A stretch of DNA of 64,000 nt from Brachionus manjavacas (lineage: Eukaryota; Rotifera; Eurotatoria; Ploima; Brachionidae), in assembly GCA_019054805.1 (NCBI GenBank), contig JAHQIY010000029.1, positions 496,001 through 560,000 of the forward strand, given 5' to 3'. The translations under genes and the position numbers were made by a program. Position 1 is the first letter of the stretch; every line of letters starts with the position of its first letter. Of the stretch, positions 35,201-45,351 are shown piece after piece. The notes under the pieces are model-generated. The model was not told the DNA's origin and ran no database searches. It saw only the letters and a program-made list of their open reading frames with translations.

Positions 35201-35323
35201 AAATGGCTTTAGATAAGTTCAATGGAATCGGCTGCTACAGCTCTACACGGCCAATTGGCGGTGATGGGCTTAGACAATCTACATGTTAGGTGTCGCAGCA
35301 AGAACTACTACTACAACTACTAC
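32265..35323 (+). mobile_element. CR1-like LINE, nearly intact, inside cargo gene B
   Basis: Non-LTR retrotransposon with endonuclease, RT and C-terminal domain almost full length, ending in an ACT-rich microsatellite tail (CTACTACTACAACTACTACT near 35308). It is visibly GC-richer than all other LINEs here and of a different family, closer to CR1-type elements of flatworms and other animals (inference from the protein style). It lies on the opposite strand to gene B and divides its second zinc-finger exon from the exons downstream. Confidence 0.85.
32322..35289 (+). pseudogene. CR1-like ORF2 (endonuclease-reverse transcriptase), three lesions
   Basis: 32322-32822: endonuclease with Y-T-N-A-x-S-L-N-N-K, S-E-T-W and V-V-C-G-D-F-N-F-P. 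The TGA at 32820 falls where the family has Trp (F-P-E-I-S-W), so it is a single nonsense change; the same frame goes on to 33686 with the linker. A one-base shift near 33660 leads to 33674-34228: RT with M-G-T-D-Q-V-H-P, S-P-I-Y-K-K-G, N-Y-R-P-V-S-L-T and D-F-S-K-A-F-D-T-V. A second one-base loss in the codon after L-E-D-F near 34222 leads to 34210-35289, with G-V-P-Q-G-S-V-L-G-P, catalytic Y-A-D-D-S and the C-terminal domain to a natural stop. Very recent decay. Confidence 0.85.
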
Positions 35324-35859
35324 TAACTACCAATTATGTAATGTTGGATTAATATTACCAAGCCCATTGCAACCAAGAACTCCACATTTAGTTGATTTGG
35401 TTGAATTAATAATTAAACCGTTTCTAAGGGAACAATCGGTAAGATTATTTTCAAAAACATCTTGACTAATTATTTTTAAAAAAAAATAATTTTTCCATTT
35501 AAATTAAAAAAAAATGCAACTTTTTCATTCAAGTAATGATATTCTTCTGTTGAAAGATTCAATCTCTATCTTTTGATTTGAGATAATAAATTCATCACTT
35601 TGGCTTAAAAAAAAAGAATTTCTAAAAAATGAAAATTATTCATTTATTTAAAAGCAGATAAATAAAAATTAAAAAAACCTCTTTTGTTCTAAATTGGAAA
35701 TCTTAATAAGGAGATCATTAGTAATTTTAACATTTGAGTCAGAAAGATCGATTAATTTTGAAGTTCGGATTTCGAATTCGTTTATCTGATTAAAATATTG
35801 ATTGGCAAGAATTTTATACTCTTGGCACTGCTTTTCAAGGCTAAAAAACTGCTGGTCAA

Positions 35860-36275
35860 GATCACCATTGTGCTTCTCAAGGCATCTCAAAATATGACTT
35901 GAAATTTTTTTTTTATTCTGAGAAAAACAAAATTTTATTTTAAAATACATTTCCTCATCAAATTTATGTTGGTCTTCCTTTAACTGGTCAGCAAGATTTT
36001 TTTGCAAATGTGCTAGATTAATCAATTTAATATTTTGATTTTTAAGATCATTGATTTCATTAATCTTGTCTTGAATCAATTTATCTCTAGAAAATTAAAT
36101 TTTTTATTTTATTAAATAAATTTAAAATAAGCTACTTTTGATCAAGATCACCATTGTGCTTCTCAAGGCATCTCAAATTATGACTTGAAATTTTTTTTTT
36201 ATTCTGAGAAAAACAAAATTTTATTTTAAAATACATTTCCTGTTTAAATTTATGTTGGTCTTCCTTTAACCTTTA
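35860..36275 (-). repeat. duplicated ~130-base exon segment in gene B
   Basis: The stretch at about 35858-35995 and that at 36138-36275 are almost identical (both carry GATCACCATTGTGCTTCTC, the same ATTCTGAGAAAAACAAAATT and a GGTCTTCCTTTAAC end). In the gene's frame they encode a coiled-coil segment. It is a local exon duplication, on a small scale the same process that built the array at 54.2-61.4 kb. Confidence 0.75.
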
Positions 36276-37363
36276 ACTGGGCAACTTCCTATTACACTAT
36301 GGCTTTTGTATTTGTTATTGTTATTTCCTTCGCTTTTACATATTTTTGCCAATGGACACTTTTTTTTTGACATCTTTCATATCTGTTATCTCCTTATTCA
36401 GGTTAAAATTATTTTGATTCAGAAATTCATTATCTCTCTGAAGTTTTATTGATTCGTTTTCTAGTTTTTCTATTTTTTTTGCAAAATTTTCCTCTCTTTT
36501 TGGTAAATTACATTTTTTAAAATTCTATTTATGAATTTACGTTTTTGTTTTCATTTTTTAACAGCTGAATTAGTTTACTTGAATTTTTCCCAAATCATTT
36601 TCGAGAATGCAATTTCGCTTAATTGGTTACTTAAATTAATTATTTCTGTTTCTTTTTTTTCAATCATGTTTTCAACAATAATGATTCTTGATTTTAAAGT
36701 TAAAGAATCGGGATCTTTGATTGGAATGATTTCTTCCTTCATTAAATTGTCAAACTCTATAATACTCCTTTCATTTAAAGGTGTTGATGAAAGAAATTCA
36801 TGCTTAAAATTTAATTTTAATAATATTTTATTTAATTATTAGTATTTAGAAACTTGTTTGTTGTCAGACTTATTATCCATAATTTTTTCAACAAAGCTAC
36901 CAAATGAATCAACAAAAGAGTTTTTCTTGATATATTCCCAATCTTTTCATATGAATTTTGCTTTTTTTAATAAAATTTCATAATTCAATCTATTTAAGAT
37001 AAAATAAAAGCCTACATTGTCTGGACAATCTTTTTGGTCATTAGAAATGGATTCAGAAAACAATTTTTCTCTGGATCACAGGCTTTTGGACTGTTTTCCT
37101 TTCTTTTAGGATTCCTCGAGTTCATTTTAAAATGTTTTTTTTTAATTTCTGACAACATAAACATTTTTTAAGTGTAAAATTGAATATTAGTAGATCATTT
37201 AATAATTTAGCTAAATTACAAGCTATGATACATTATCTGCAAAAATTAATTAAGAATTCGTTTAATAATTCATAAAAACATAAAAATTTTATTAAGTTTA
37301 TTATATCTAAAACTAATTTTTGCACAAATTGGGTAGAACTTAATTTTGAATTATTTTTTAAAT

Positions 37364-40300
37364 TCAATTTACACGTGCTATGAGATGAGTGAATAGAACA
37401 AATATATGAAATATCAAAAGTTTTCTCAATTTCAGAATTACAGACAAAACAATATGACTTTTTTGTTCAGAAAGTGAATTTCTAAATCCATCATCAAGCT
37501 CTAGAAAAATACTCTCACGAATATTATTCGGAAAAAACATCTCTTTTTCGTTTGAAATTGTCTCCAAAGCTAATATCTTAATAAAAAAACAAACAAATGC
37601 GCCACATGATTTTTGATCCGATTGTTTCACATGAATAAATGTTTTTAATTTCCAGATTGATTTATCTTGCTTAAAGCAATTTAAACCTCGAATAAATGAA
37701 CTTAAAGAAAATCATTTTTAGAAAAAGAAAATTTAAAAACAAATAGTCAAAAGTTATAATATTAGTTAAATTTAATGCTATTAAATTTTTATTCATTTTT
37801 AATTGCTGAAAAGTTATTTTAGTCGCAGTTTGATTTTTTAAAAATTTTAATATGTTTTTTAATTTTATCGATTCTTTCCAAAAAATTTAAAAAATTTTAT
37901 GTGAAGAATACTAATTACGAGATTTTTTGTATTTTTTTCTTTTTTCTGGTTTTAATAAAATATTTTTTGATTGAAATAATAAAAATTTTCTAAGAGATTA
38001 AATTATATTCTAATTCATAAAATAAAATTTAATTTTAATCTCATTATTAAAAAAGAATTTTGGAAATAAACTGTTAAATAACAGTTATTAAATTTTAAAC
38101 TTTTAAGATAACAATTACTTACATTTAAATCTTAAATATTTTCTAAATATCCTTTTTCATAAATTTGTGTAGCAGTAAAAAAATTAAAATAAAACATTTT
38201 TTTTTTGGCTTTTTTTAATTACTAAAAAAATGAAAGCATCAATTACCTAAAAATAGGAACATAATATTAAAAAATTAAAACAGCATGTTTCAACTTACTG
38301 AATCACTTAGACATTTTTTTTCTATTAAATCTTGTATTTGTTTTACAGTTACAATATAGCAGTCGATTTTATAAAAGGCACAATCCTCTAGATGGTATTA
38401 ATTATCAAGCAAGGAATTGTCTACAAATACTTTTTCATTATCTAAATTTTTAAATTAGATTTAGAAAGTGTCAAGTGTCAAAATTATTTTTAAATCACCA
38501 TTTCCGGTCGGATTTTCAAAAGTTTTATTAATGGTTTCCCCTGAAAAATCAAAGTCTGTATGTCCATTAAAGGATCTTATGCATGGTTCCTTTTTTGAAT
38601 TGGACGCTCTTTCTGGAAATTTCCACATTTCAACATCTTCTGGTGTGTGTTTAATTTTTTTAAAATTTTTAAAATTTTAATCAAAAATATCTTTGTATTT
38701 TTCAAATTTAATCTTTATGTAGTTAAATAAGGGAGCAGCGATTTCACTCGGAAAGCATCTCCGCTTTGTATTTATTCGCTTGTTTACGCAAAGTAGATCA
38801 TTTTTCAAATGACCGAACCACGTTTCTAATGAATTGTTTGAAAGCCGAGTGGTGTAATCCTCAAGACAATCATTTAACAATATACCAGTCCAAAAAGGCA
38901 TAATATACAGCCTTTTTCTAATAATATAGAAAATACTCGGGCAGTATAAATCGTTCTTTTCATATTCGATAAACAAAATTTCCTCATTAAAAATATTTTT
39001 TTCTTCATTTTTCAGTAAGGTATCAAAATATAAGGAAAATGGAGAATTTTTTTGAAAGCTTAAAATTTCTTGATCTTCAAAAAAAAATTCCAAATCAACC
39101 TTATTTTCTGATTTACTGACAGCAGAAAGTGAACTCAGCCATTCCAAATTCCGAATCTCTATTTTGATTTTTAGTTTTAAAAGGTATTTTCTCAAATTTT
39201 TACTTATAAATTTTCTATTATATATATTAAATAAAGCTACAAGAATCTCATTAAATTCAGTTAGTTTAACAGAATTTTGTAATAAAGAAAATCCAAAAAT
39301 AAAATCCCTATTGAAACTACTAATCTCAGATTTTTTCTTATTTTTTCGAAAATCATCATTTATATTTTTTAATAAATGAGTTGAACATAAATATATTCTA
39401 ACAGGAAATATATTTCTGAGCTCTTCCTTGTTATGAATCATTAAGTTGAATGCCCAATTCCGATAATGAATCGGCTTACAGTTATTAAATGCTGCTAGAA
39501 TTGCATTAATACTGGCCCATGAAAAATCAGTCACAACAACTTTTGGAAGTTTAAAAAAGCTATAGCATTTAAATTTGTTGACAATTATCTTTAAATAACA
39601 CTCGATCGATAAACTATCATAAGAACTGCTCAGAAAATCTGCAATTAGAAAATGGTCTCGTTTTTCTTTTTGTTCTGGTTATTTACTTTTAGCCATAATT
39701 GTAAAAAGAAGAATTCTATTTTGTCCCTGTAAATCAATCATTAATTTTCCGGTCGCATCAAAATGCCAAATCGGATTTTCTTTACTAAGAACTGCCCATA
39801 TTTTTACCTTTTTTAAATGCAGAAATTGTGTAAAAATATTTAAGTATATTGAAAGGATTATTTGTAATATTATCGGAATTTTAATTTTAAATATTAGATT
39901 AAATTTTTTTTAATTGCCATAGAATTAAAATAAAAATTTTCAATACCTGAAGTTCACTCAAAAAAATTAACCCAATTGGCAATTTATTGATTTCCTGTAA
40001 GTAGCCATTAATTCTATTCGTATTCTCACTCTTAAAACAACTATCATAAAGAAGTTTTGTAGCCTCTGAATCAATGATTAGGTTTTGCGAAATTTGAAAT
40101 CGATGGTTAAATTCACTTGTAATTTTTTTAAAAGTTTGAATTTGTTTTTGATCGAATTCCTAGTGACAAGTTAGTATTATTTAATAAAAAATCAATTAAT
40201 TGTCTTACTCTTTTCAATATATCTCGTTTCTGATTTGTAATTTGTAATGCCTTTGGCTTTTAATTCATAACAAAGTCTTAATCTTCTCTCACCAGTAATT

Positions 40301-40691
40301 TTAGATTTCCGTATTTCAACTGCAGAACTGTGTTCAATTGTTTGACTCCATTGTCCAAATCGGTCATAATTTCTTTCCATTCAGATTCCGATATGATAAA
40401 ATCAAAAAAATTGGCGTTTTGTCTTTCGCCATAATTTGAATCTTTCAAAATTCTTAATACACTTGTTCGATATGAATTTCGATTTTGTTCCCAATTTTTA
40501 CTTAAATAAAGTGCGTTTCCAATTGAAAATGGCTCTTTGAAAAATTCTTCAGCAAGTCTTCCCCAAATTCCTTGTTTGTTAGATAATTTCTCATTGACGT
40601 TCAAGTTACTTAATTTGTTGTGAACCATTAAATTTACGGTTGTTTTTATTAAATCGGTCCAATTGACATTTTTTCGTTCAATTTTTTCCAC
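37364..40691 (-). pseudogene. MULE-like DDE transposase with Ulp1 protease and RING-like tail
   Basis: Read on the minus strand. N-terminal region from 40691 (M-E-K-I-E-R-K) to about 40220 with a frameshift near 40300; exon 40159-39947; exon 39807-38677 with the catalytic core: W-H-F-D-A-T-G (first Asp), V-V-T-D-F-S-W-A-S (second Asp), L-C-S-T-H-L-L-K-N (the Cys..His of Mutator-type enzymes) and S-N-N-S-L-E-T-W-F-G (Glu). One TAA interrupts it at 39681-39679. Coding sequence continues past the stop at 38677 to about 38460. Further on, 38300-38400 and 37364-37660 give a Ulp1-type C-terminal protease (V-K-Q-S-D-Q-K-S-C-G-A-F-V-C, catalytic Cys), then, in another frame, C-F-V-C-N-S-E-I and C-S-I-H-S-S-H-S-T-C, half a RING. 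Together: transposition enzyme with a SUMO/ubiquitin-type protease. Broken copy. Confidence 0.7.
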
Positions 40692-40699
40692 TAAACAAA

Positions 40700-41690
40700 T
40701 AAATTATTATCATAATGATTAAAGTTATTAATTTTAGATAATAAACCTTTAATTTATTTTGTAATAAAATTTAGAATTAAAACTAAGTCAGCCAATTTAA
40801 TTAGCATTCTTATTTGCTAATAAGAAACAAAATAAATGAAAATACAAATTGATATGATTATTTTATTTAAAAAAATATTAATTTTTTTCTATAATTTTGA
40901 ATTCTTCTCCTCAAATCAAAGAAATCAACACGGAAATAATTCGGACTTTTTCGGAACCATCAATTCATCAATAGTAACTGATGATCAACAAATAATCAGA
41001 ACTTATCACATCTAAATCAGATATCAATCAGATCTTTTTTGATTAGGCTTTTATTTTTGTCTTTTTTGATCTGGTAAAATTTTAAGTTGGTAAATCATCA
41101 TCATTGCTCAATAATGACAAAAAAAAACGATTATCTCAAATTTTATAAATCGAGGGTTGTCAAGCAAATTTCAGAAAGAACAGGTAGCTGTTAGACAAAC
41201 GAGAGCTGTCTGGTCGAACACTCGACTTTAATTTTTGATGGTTGGTTCCTGCTCAAAAAAAGTCAATTAGTATCAAAAAGGTTTTAAATAAAACTTTATC
41301 TTGGTCGTCCTACTTTAAATTTGAATAATTTAATTTTTTTCTGCATGGTTTGGATGAAACAGTATAGGAAAACCCAATTGAAAGTTTAGCCAATTTAAAT
41401 TTTACTAACTCGAAAATTTTTCGAAAAATTCATGATTTACAATAGGATCATTTAATTAAGAAAACATTTATTAAATTCTTAGAGAATATGAAAGGAAATT
41501 ATTGCAAAACTAACTTCTTTTAATATTGATTTAAAGATCAATATTTTTTATTTTTATTTATTTTTAAAAATTTTACAAAATATTCTATGATAAATTATGA
41601 ATTTTTTTTTAAATAAATTTTTTTACAAACTTTTAAAAGATCGTTAAAAAATTTTGCTTTGCTTTAATTTTTTTTGCCCCAAACTTCACC
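40700..41690. other. right subterminal region of the transposon
   Basis: No gene recognised. It presumably includes the promoter of the transposase gene, whose start lies at 40691, but no clear element can be pointed out in the A/T-rich sequence. Ends in the inverted repeat at 41671-41695. Confidence 0.5.
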
Positions 41691-41703
41691 GCCGCTCCAA
41701 TTT

Positions 41704-42425
41704 GCTTAAATGAATTAATTATGGCTTTAAAAAGATTGAAAAATGAAGCGGCATCAGGACCTGTCCAAATTCATAATCTAATGATAAAAAACTTACCTAG
41801 AAATTCATTAATAGAAATAATAGAACTTTTTAATTTATCTCTTCGAGAAGGTAGAGTCCCTAAAGCATGGAAAACACCGAACATTACTATGATTCAAAAA
41901 AAAGCCTCTTCTTTACAAGATCCTTTAAATTATAGACCAATTAGTATAACGAGTTGTTTAGGAAAGCTCCTGGAACGCATAGTATTTTCAAGATTATACA
42001 ATTATTTGGAACAAAATTCACTCCTTATCCAGGAGCAATCTGGATTTAGGAAACACCAGCGAACATCAGATAATCTTTTCTTTTTAATTCAAAAAAATTG
42101 TGGAATCTTTTAATAGAAATAAAAGAGTTTGTGGCCTTTTTTTTGATATTTCTAAAGCCTTCGATAGGGTTTGTCATGAGGGTTTACTTTTTAAATTGAT
42201 TAAAATGAATCCACCTCATTACTTGACTAATTGAATTAGATCCTTTTTAGACTCTAGGAAATATAAGGAAAATGTGAATGATCATCTGAGCGAAGAATAT
42301 AAAATAACTGCAGGTGTTCCTCAAGGCGCAGTAATTAGTCCTCTTTTATTTAGTATATATAAAAAAATCCATGTATTTAATTTTATTTTATTTTTAACAT
42401 CGCCAAGTCTGGCGTAATTTTATGA

Positions 42426-42459
<34 letters not shown>

Positions 42460-43188
42460 TATATTAATGACGTCCCAAAAAGAAACAAAACAAATAACGA
42501 ATACTCTCTGCTTTTCGTAAATGATCAAGTTACATTCTTCATTTATAACAAAAAAGGGAACCTAGAAAATAAGATTAATAAATACACCAACGAACTAGAA
42601 TAATGGCTTATTAAATGGAAAATGAAGATATCAGTTGAAAAGTCGTGTTCAGTAGTCTTTCCTAGGTACAAAAAAGAGGGTGATAATCTAAACTTAAAAA
42701 TCTATGGAAACAGAATAATGAACCAAAAAGAAATTAAGTTTCTTGGTATTAAATTTGATTCTAAGTTAAACTTTAATATATTAGTAGACGAAATTAAAGA
42801 ACGCTGCAACAAAAGGCTAAATATTATTAAGATATTGTCAAACAGAAAATGGGGTCTCAATCAAAACACACTAGGAAATTTATATAAACCTTTAGTCGGA
42901 TCGATTTTAGACTATTCTTTTCCTTGCTTGAATTCATTTTCAGAAAATAATATCAAAAAGTTACAAGCAATTCAGAATACAGCAGTAAGATCTATCCTTA
43001 AGTTAAAATATGATACTCCCTCCAACATCGTGCAACATGAGGCTTTTATTAAACTAAAATTACTAACAGTCTCGAATCGACTTTTTGAGTTGAGTGAGAA
43101 ATATGTTGGGACAGGACTGAGTCATTCTATTCCATTGGTTGTAAGACTGGTGGAGGAATACAAAGAAGGTTACGAATCGATATATTGA
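41704..43188 (+). pseudogene. LINE reverse transcriptase remnant
   Basis: 41704-42113 encodes the RT fingers (L-N-E-L-I-M-A-L-K-R, I-T-M-I-Q-K-K, N-Y-R-P-I-S-I-T-S). After a frameshift near 42100 the D-I-S-K-A-F-D-R-V-C block follows, then a TGA at 42232-42234. The insertion at 42358-42468 falls in L-L-F-S-I-Y / I-N-D-V. The catalytic F-A-D-D has become F-V-N-D (42510-42521), so activity was lost. 42622-43188 covers the C-terminal domain and ends early at Y-E-S-I-Y because of a one-base loss also present in the copy at 45591. Confidence 0.8.
42358..42468 (+). mobile_element. small insertion with (AAT)n tail inside the LINE
   Basis: The uninterrupted LINE would read L-F-S-I-Y-I-N-D-V; here about 110 bases intervene. 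The insert contains the near-palindrome CGCCAAGTCTGGCG at 42401 and ends in a run of AAT repeats (42430-42460) before the LINE resumes. The flank TATAT appears on both sides. It looks like a short non-autonomous retroelement or MITE. Confidence 0.5.
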
Positions 43189-43439
43189 ATATCCAACTCC
43201 ATTGTGTAATTGCTACCTAGTAATTTCTTCTTTTTTTTTCCTGAAACTTGAACTATTTAAACATGTGCCACATGTAAATAGAATCTTTTCCAATTTATGT
43301 CTTTTCAACTTTCATTTTTTTAGCTTATTTACTCTATTTTGATTCTTTTTTTTTTATCTAATTTTATTAACTTTAATTTTATTTTTATTTAATTTTTTTA
43401 TTTTATTTTTAACTTATTCTGAAGGAGCTTTAGCTCGGT

Positions 43440-43690
43440 ACAGAAAACAAATAAATAAAATAAATAAAAATAGCGTGTGCTGCTTGCAGTTAGGACTAAA
43501 CTAAACTTAAAAGAGGACTAAAGAGAAAAATAAAGAGATGTCAATACTGGGGTCTTAACACAAGGATGTGAAATCAACAAAAAATTTTAAAAAAATTTCT
43601 GATAAATCCATTCTTAAATATTTATTTATTTAATTTAATTAAAACCTAAGGTCGTATGACGTTTGTAAAGTATGTAAACATTTGCCACAT
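43440..43690. repeat. LINE 3' flank, master copy of a segment repeated at 46.4 and 51.1 kb
   Basis: About 230 bases after the LINE tail (GCGTGTGCTGCTTGCAGTTA onward) lead into the last ~60 bases of the RHS pseudogene. The same segment is joined to LINE 3' ends at 46410-46667 and 51085-51350 with only a few base changes. Only here does it continue into the rest of the RHS gene, so this is the parental arrangement. Confidence 0.8.
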
Positions 43691-44950
43691 GTAACAATCT
43701 GTGCATTTGAACAGCACTTGAAAAGCCCTGAATTTCCAATTGCATGGATTAAAAGAGCCCATTGATGATAAAATGCCAAAATGAGCTGCAAATATTCCCA
43801 AGGCAATTGTTATTCCAACGCCAGCTGCTAAACTAACGTCAAAAGCTGCCGAAATGACTGCTGCACCGGCACAAAAGCCAAATGGAAGAAAGAGGCCAGT
43901 TAGGGCACCAAAAAATAAGCCTAAATAAAGATTCGCATTCTCCCATTCCCATTCTAAAGGATTCCAAGTATCCATTGACGCAGATGCGCCTAAATAAGAA
44001 CCAACAACTACAAAACCTAGGAAGACAACAAATGCTAAATTTCCATCCGGATCGTACATGCATACTGGCGAATTGCCAGCATATTTGTACGGCGATGCGT
44101 ACTGTTCTTTGGCATTCACTTGATAAAAGCGTCCAATAGTTGGATCATAAAATCTGGCATGATAATTGTATAAGCCAAGCTCTTCGTCCCATTCTTGTCC
44201 TGTAAATCGGTACCTGATATGAGATGATTCACCTAAGCCCAAGTTCCTAATAACATTACATATTTTTTACCACTAAACGCACTGACTGCTCATGGTCTGT
44301 GATCACATTATAAAATTCATTGTCTCTTATAAAACCGCACAAACCCTTTGGTCCATAAACATAAGCTGTAGAAAATTCGTTCTCAATTTCTTGTTGTTTG
44401 CTAAAAGTGATCTCTTTTTCAACCAGACATCGTCCACTTTTGTCTCTAAAGTACATTATCTCACGTAATTTTTATTCTCATGTCTAAAACACATTTGTAC
44501 ACTCGCTCGTTCATCGAGTCATAAGCCAAGTGAACTTGAGTTCCGTTTTTGAGCACAAATTTAACAGCTCTATTAGATATTTCATCATAAACAATTTTTT
44601 CTATTTGCCTATGCTCGGCCTTAGTCACATTGCCAAGTGAGTCATATTCAAATCGATTCACATTCAGTTTGGGTGTAGCAGTCGTTGGACTGAAGCCACC
44701 GCTGAAAAGTTTGAGCAAACGATTCGCGAGTGATGACTTTTCGCCTAATGACTCCATCTTGAAGCAAATAGATAAGCTTTTTCAGTAGAGAAATCGGATA
44801 GCCCGATGCTTGCAAGAGATTTCTGAGAGGTTCTTGATCAATCCATTCTAAAGTGTTCACCTTGCCAAACTTACTCTGTCCACTAATGCACTCAGGTCTA
44901 ATGCATTCGCTTTCAACCAACGCCTTCCAAATTAGCTTACTTTTTTCCAC
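43646..44950 (-). pseudogene. RHS/YD-repeat core protein remnant
   Basis: Minus strand. Pieces in order: 44950-44760 (unassigned), 44757-44461 (F-E-Y-D-S-L-G-N-V-T, a YD-type repeat), 44456-44256 (I-M-Y-F-R-D-K-S-G-R, V-Y-G-P-K-G-L), and 44242-43646 with the RHS core signature: Y-R-F-T-G-Q-E-W-D, then G-L-Y-N-Y-H-A-R-F-Y-D-P and G-R-F. After the core comes a hydrophobic, glycine-rich C-terminal domain with at least two membrane-type segments, in the position where bacterial RHS proteins carry variable effectors. Frameshifts near 44760, 44460 and 44250. RHS cores with one glycine-rich tail occur in some invertebrates, probably after transfer from bacteria. Dead copy or a gene with unrecognised introns. 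Confidence 0.7.
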
Positions 44951-45289
44951 ACTAATTTTTTTATCATTAAGAAAAACTCTTTGAATTTATTGGCACACCA
45001 TTATCATCACCTACATGACAAAAAAAATTAATTAACAGCTCTGACACTTATCCCCCGCCAATATTCAAAAACAAAATTTTAACAGTTTTTACTAAAAACC
45101 AAAATCTAAACCCCTTCTTTCAACATCATCAGAATTGAGTTCAATTTAATTTAATTATTTATTTGATTTATTTAAATTTTAAGTTAAGTTTTTGTATATT
45201 GAGATTTTGAGGAAGGAATATAATTGAGTTAACTTTGTCAACTATTAATTAAAAACAAAGTAATGGCTATCAATCCTAACTAAGACATA
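44951..45289. other. AT-rich intergenic DNA
   Basis: Nothing coding was recognised. Confidence 0.45.
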
Positions 45290-45351
45290 TTACATATAAC
45301 GAATACTCTCTGCTTTTCGCAGATGATCTAGTTACATTCTTCATTTATAGC

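Larger units (their letters stand above)
31636..37125 (-). pseudogene. transposon cargo gene B: MYT1-finger coiled-coil protein, interrupted
   Basis: Multi-exon gene on the minus strand, starting at 37125 (M-N-S-R-N-P-K-R-K-E and a C-D-P). Exons, separated by short introns, encode: a basic start; K-N-S-F-V-D-S-F-G; F-L-S-S-T-P-L-N-E-R; coiled coils (36530-36820); a first CCHHC-type finger near 36280-36370 (C-P-L-A-K-I-C ... H-S-V-I-G-S-C-P, with the first His replaced by Asn); long coiled coils (35669-36079); a second finger at 35345-35400 (C-G-V-L-G-C-N-G-L-G); a coiled coil (31985-32200); and a C-terminal domain (31636-31800) with Y-K-S-S-G-L-A-N-G and R-V-Y-L-T-R-R. A CR1 LINE cuts the second finger, and the first exon shows a frameshift, so this copy is dead. 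Function unknown; finger plus coiled coil suggests a self-associating nucleic-acid- or protein-binding factor. Confidence 0.7.
30408..41703 (-). mobile_element. 11.28-kb DNA transposon (MULE-like) with cargo genes, inserted in LINE copy 4
   Basis: Target duplication TCCAATTT at 30408-30415 and 41696-41703 is perfect, and removal of one copy restores the LINE reading frame. The element proper is 30416-41695. Ends match inverted: GCGGCGGTGAAGTTTGGAGC at the left and GCGGCGGTGAAGTTTGGGGC read from the right, with weaker matching for about 20 more bases. The minus strand carries a transposase/Ulp1/RING gene (40691-37364) and then a MYT1-finger coiled-coil gene (37125-31636). A CR1-like LINE (about 32265-35323) and small hAT-like MITEs are nested inside. 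Transposase motifs fit Mutator-like enzymes; an 8-base duplication is slightly short for that group but is seen, and a KDZ-type assignment is the main alternative. Confidence 0.85.
41704..43465 (+). mobile_element. LINE copy 4, 3' part (RT to tail)
   Basis: Continuation of the LINE broken at 30415. It carries the RT and C-terminal domain, a T-rich 3' UTR, CTGAAGGAGCTTTAGCTCGG near 43420 and an AAATAAAT tail. A foreign stretch of about 110 bases (42358-42468) interrupts the RT. Confidence 0.85.

Noticed and set aside
34464-35222. Minus-strand ORFs across the CR1 RT
   Set aside because: They are shadows of the well-conserved plus-strand reverse transcriptase frame.
35283-35465. Plus-strand ORF with a threonine run after the CR1 tail
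   Set aside because: The threonines come from the ACT microsatellite tail; the rest is the complement of the zinc-finger exon of gene B.
36531-36842. Plus-strand ORF of 103 residues with hydrophobic stretches
   Set aside because: It is the complement of a coiled-coil exon of gene B (S-S-T-P-L-N-E-R on the minus strand).
38468-38680. Plus-strand ORF of 70 residues
   Set aside because: It is the complement of the transposase gene's coding continuation (E-D-V-E-M-W-K-F-P-E on the minus strand).
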